From positions 310,001 through 374,000 of the forward strand of contig NZ_CP066357.1 in the NCBI RefSeq assembly GCF_023278185.1: a stretch of DNA of 64,000 nucleotides. The letters are read 5' to 3'. Positions within the stretch are counted from its first letter, which is position 1; each line of letters starts with the position of its first letter. The translations under genes were made by a program, and so were the position numbers. Shown piece by piece: positions 63,848 through 64,000 of this stretch. The stretch comes from Bradyrhizobium elkanii USDA 76. GTDB lineage: Bacteria > Pseudomonadota > Alphaproteobacteria > Rhizobiales > Xanthobacteraceae. The notes under the pieces are model-generated. The model searched no databases. It saw only the letters and a list, made by a program, of their open reading frames with translations, and was not told the origin of the DNA.

Positions 63848-64000
63848 TTACGAGGTGCGGCCGAACGACCAGGGCAGGAGCTCGTCGATCCGGGACTGCG
63901 GGTGACCGGTTGCGATCGCTTTGAGCGTCGCTTTCATCCAGACGTAGGGCTCCACGCTGTTGATTTTGCAGGTGGCGATGAGCGAAGCTATGCGCGCCCA
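63848..64000 (-). CDS. IS66 TnpC, C-terminus (continues beyond window)
   Basis: Reading in from the right edge: WARIASLIATCKINSVEPYV, WMKATLKAIATGHPQSRIDE, LLPWSFGRTS to TAA 63848. This is the final segment of an IS66 TnpC of a type different from units 1-5. Completeness cannot be judged. Confidence 0.78.
   Translation of the reverse strand, partial: WARIASLIATCKINSVEPYVWMKATLKAIATGHPQSRIDELLPWSFGRTS

Noticed and set aside
1..64000. CRISPR array, tRNA or rRNA genes, replication origin
   Set aside because: No regularly spaced short repeats, no cloverleaf or rRNA-like segments and no repABC-type genes were recognised by eye. The only tandem repeats are the protein-coding ones at 2.6-3.85 kb.

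Overview
The window looks like part of a rhizobial symbiosis island or large symbiotic plasmid, most probably Bradyrhizobium or a close relative. This rests on recognition of the protein sequences: GC-rich genes, the IS families (IS3, IS66, IS110, IS1380, IS5, IS630, IS701, IS256), a VirB/VirD4 conjugation module, and small ORFs of a type familiar from Bradyrhizobium. No rRNA, tRNA, CRISPR array or replication origin was seen. Most of the window is accessory DNA, and more than half consists of insertion sequences and broken genes.

Layout. 1-2.4 kb: a methyltransferase cut by the window edge, a decayed serine-recombinase cassette and a NYN-domain pseudogene. 2.5-5.4 kb: a 14-repeat RTX-like protein gene cut at its 3' end by an IS3-family element (called ISa here). 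5.4-11.5 kb: a small secreted SnoaL-like protein, and a winged-helix/TolB-like/TPR regulator split by an IS1380 element with a 4-bp target duplication. 11.5-15.9 kb: an IS5 transposase, several very small ORFs, ISa copy 2, and a two-gene hypothetical operon. 16-26.8 kb: remains of a conjugative element, namely a truncated DUF7007-like protein, a plasmid-type hypothetical, a ParB-like protein, a helicase C-terminus abutting a virB9 C-terminus, then intact virB10-virB11-virD4 and an LPD7-like gene split by ISa copy 3.

27.2-47.3 kb is an IS graveyard with clear nesting. A second IS3 element (ISb) carries an IS110 inside it. Another IS3 transposase gene is split by a second IS110. A T6SS-associated DUF2169 gene is followed by IS630, IS5 and IS701 remnants, and the IS701 has a group II intron inside its terminal inverted repeat. 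Four IS66 units in varied decay follow. 47.8-51.1 kb: a VOC-family protein and a Baeyer-Villiger-type flavin monooxygenase, possibly a catabolic remnant. 51.1-56.7 kb: more IS fragments and broken hypothetical genes.

57.3-63.1 kb is the best-preserved and most interesting metabolic block. It holds a 404-aa protein that may be related to PrnB/indoleamine dioxygenase-like enzymes, a small ORF, a DapA-family aldolase or deaminase, and three overlapping genes for a heteromeric dehydrogenase: a DAO-type FAD subunit, a small [2Fe-2S] subunit, and a FAD/NAD subunit with a C-terminal Cys cluster. The last four genes match the gene set for D-hydroxyproline or opine-type oxidation. The first gene is unexpected there, so the substrate is open. 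The final 0.9 kb is again IS debris.
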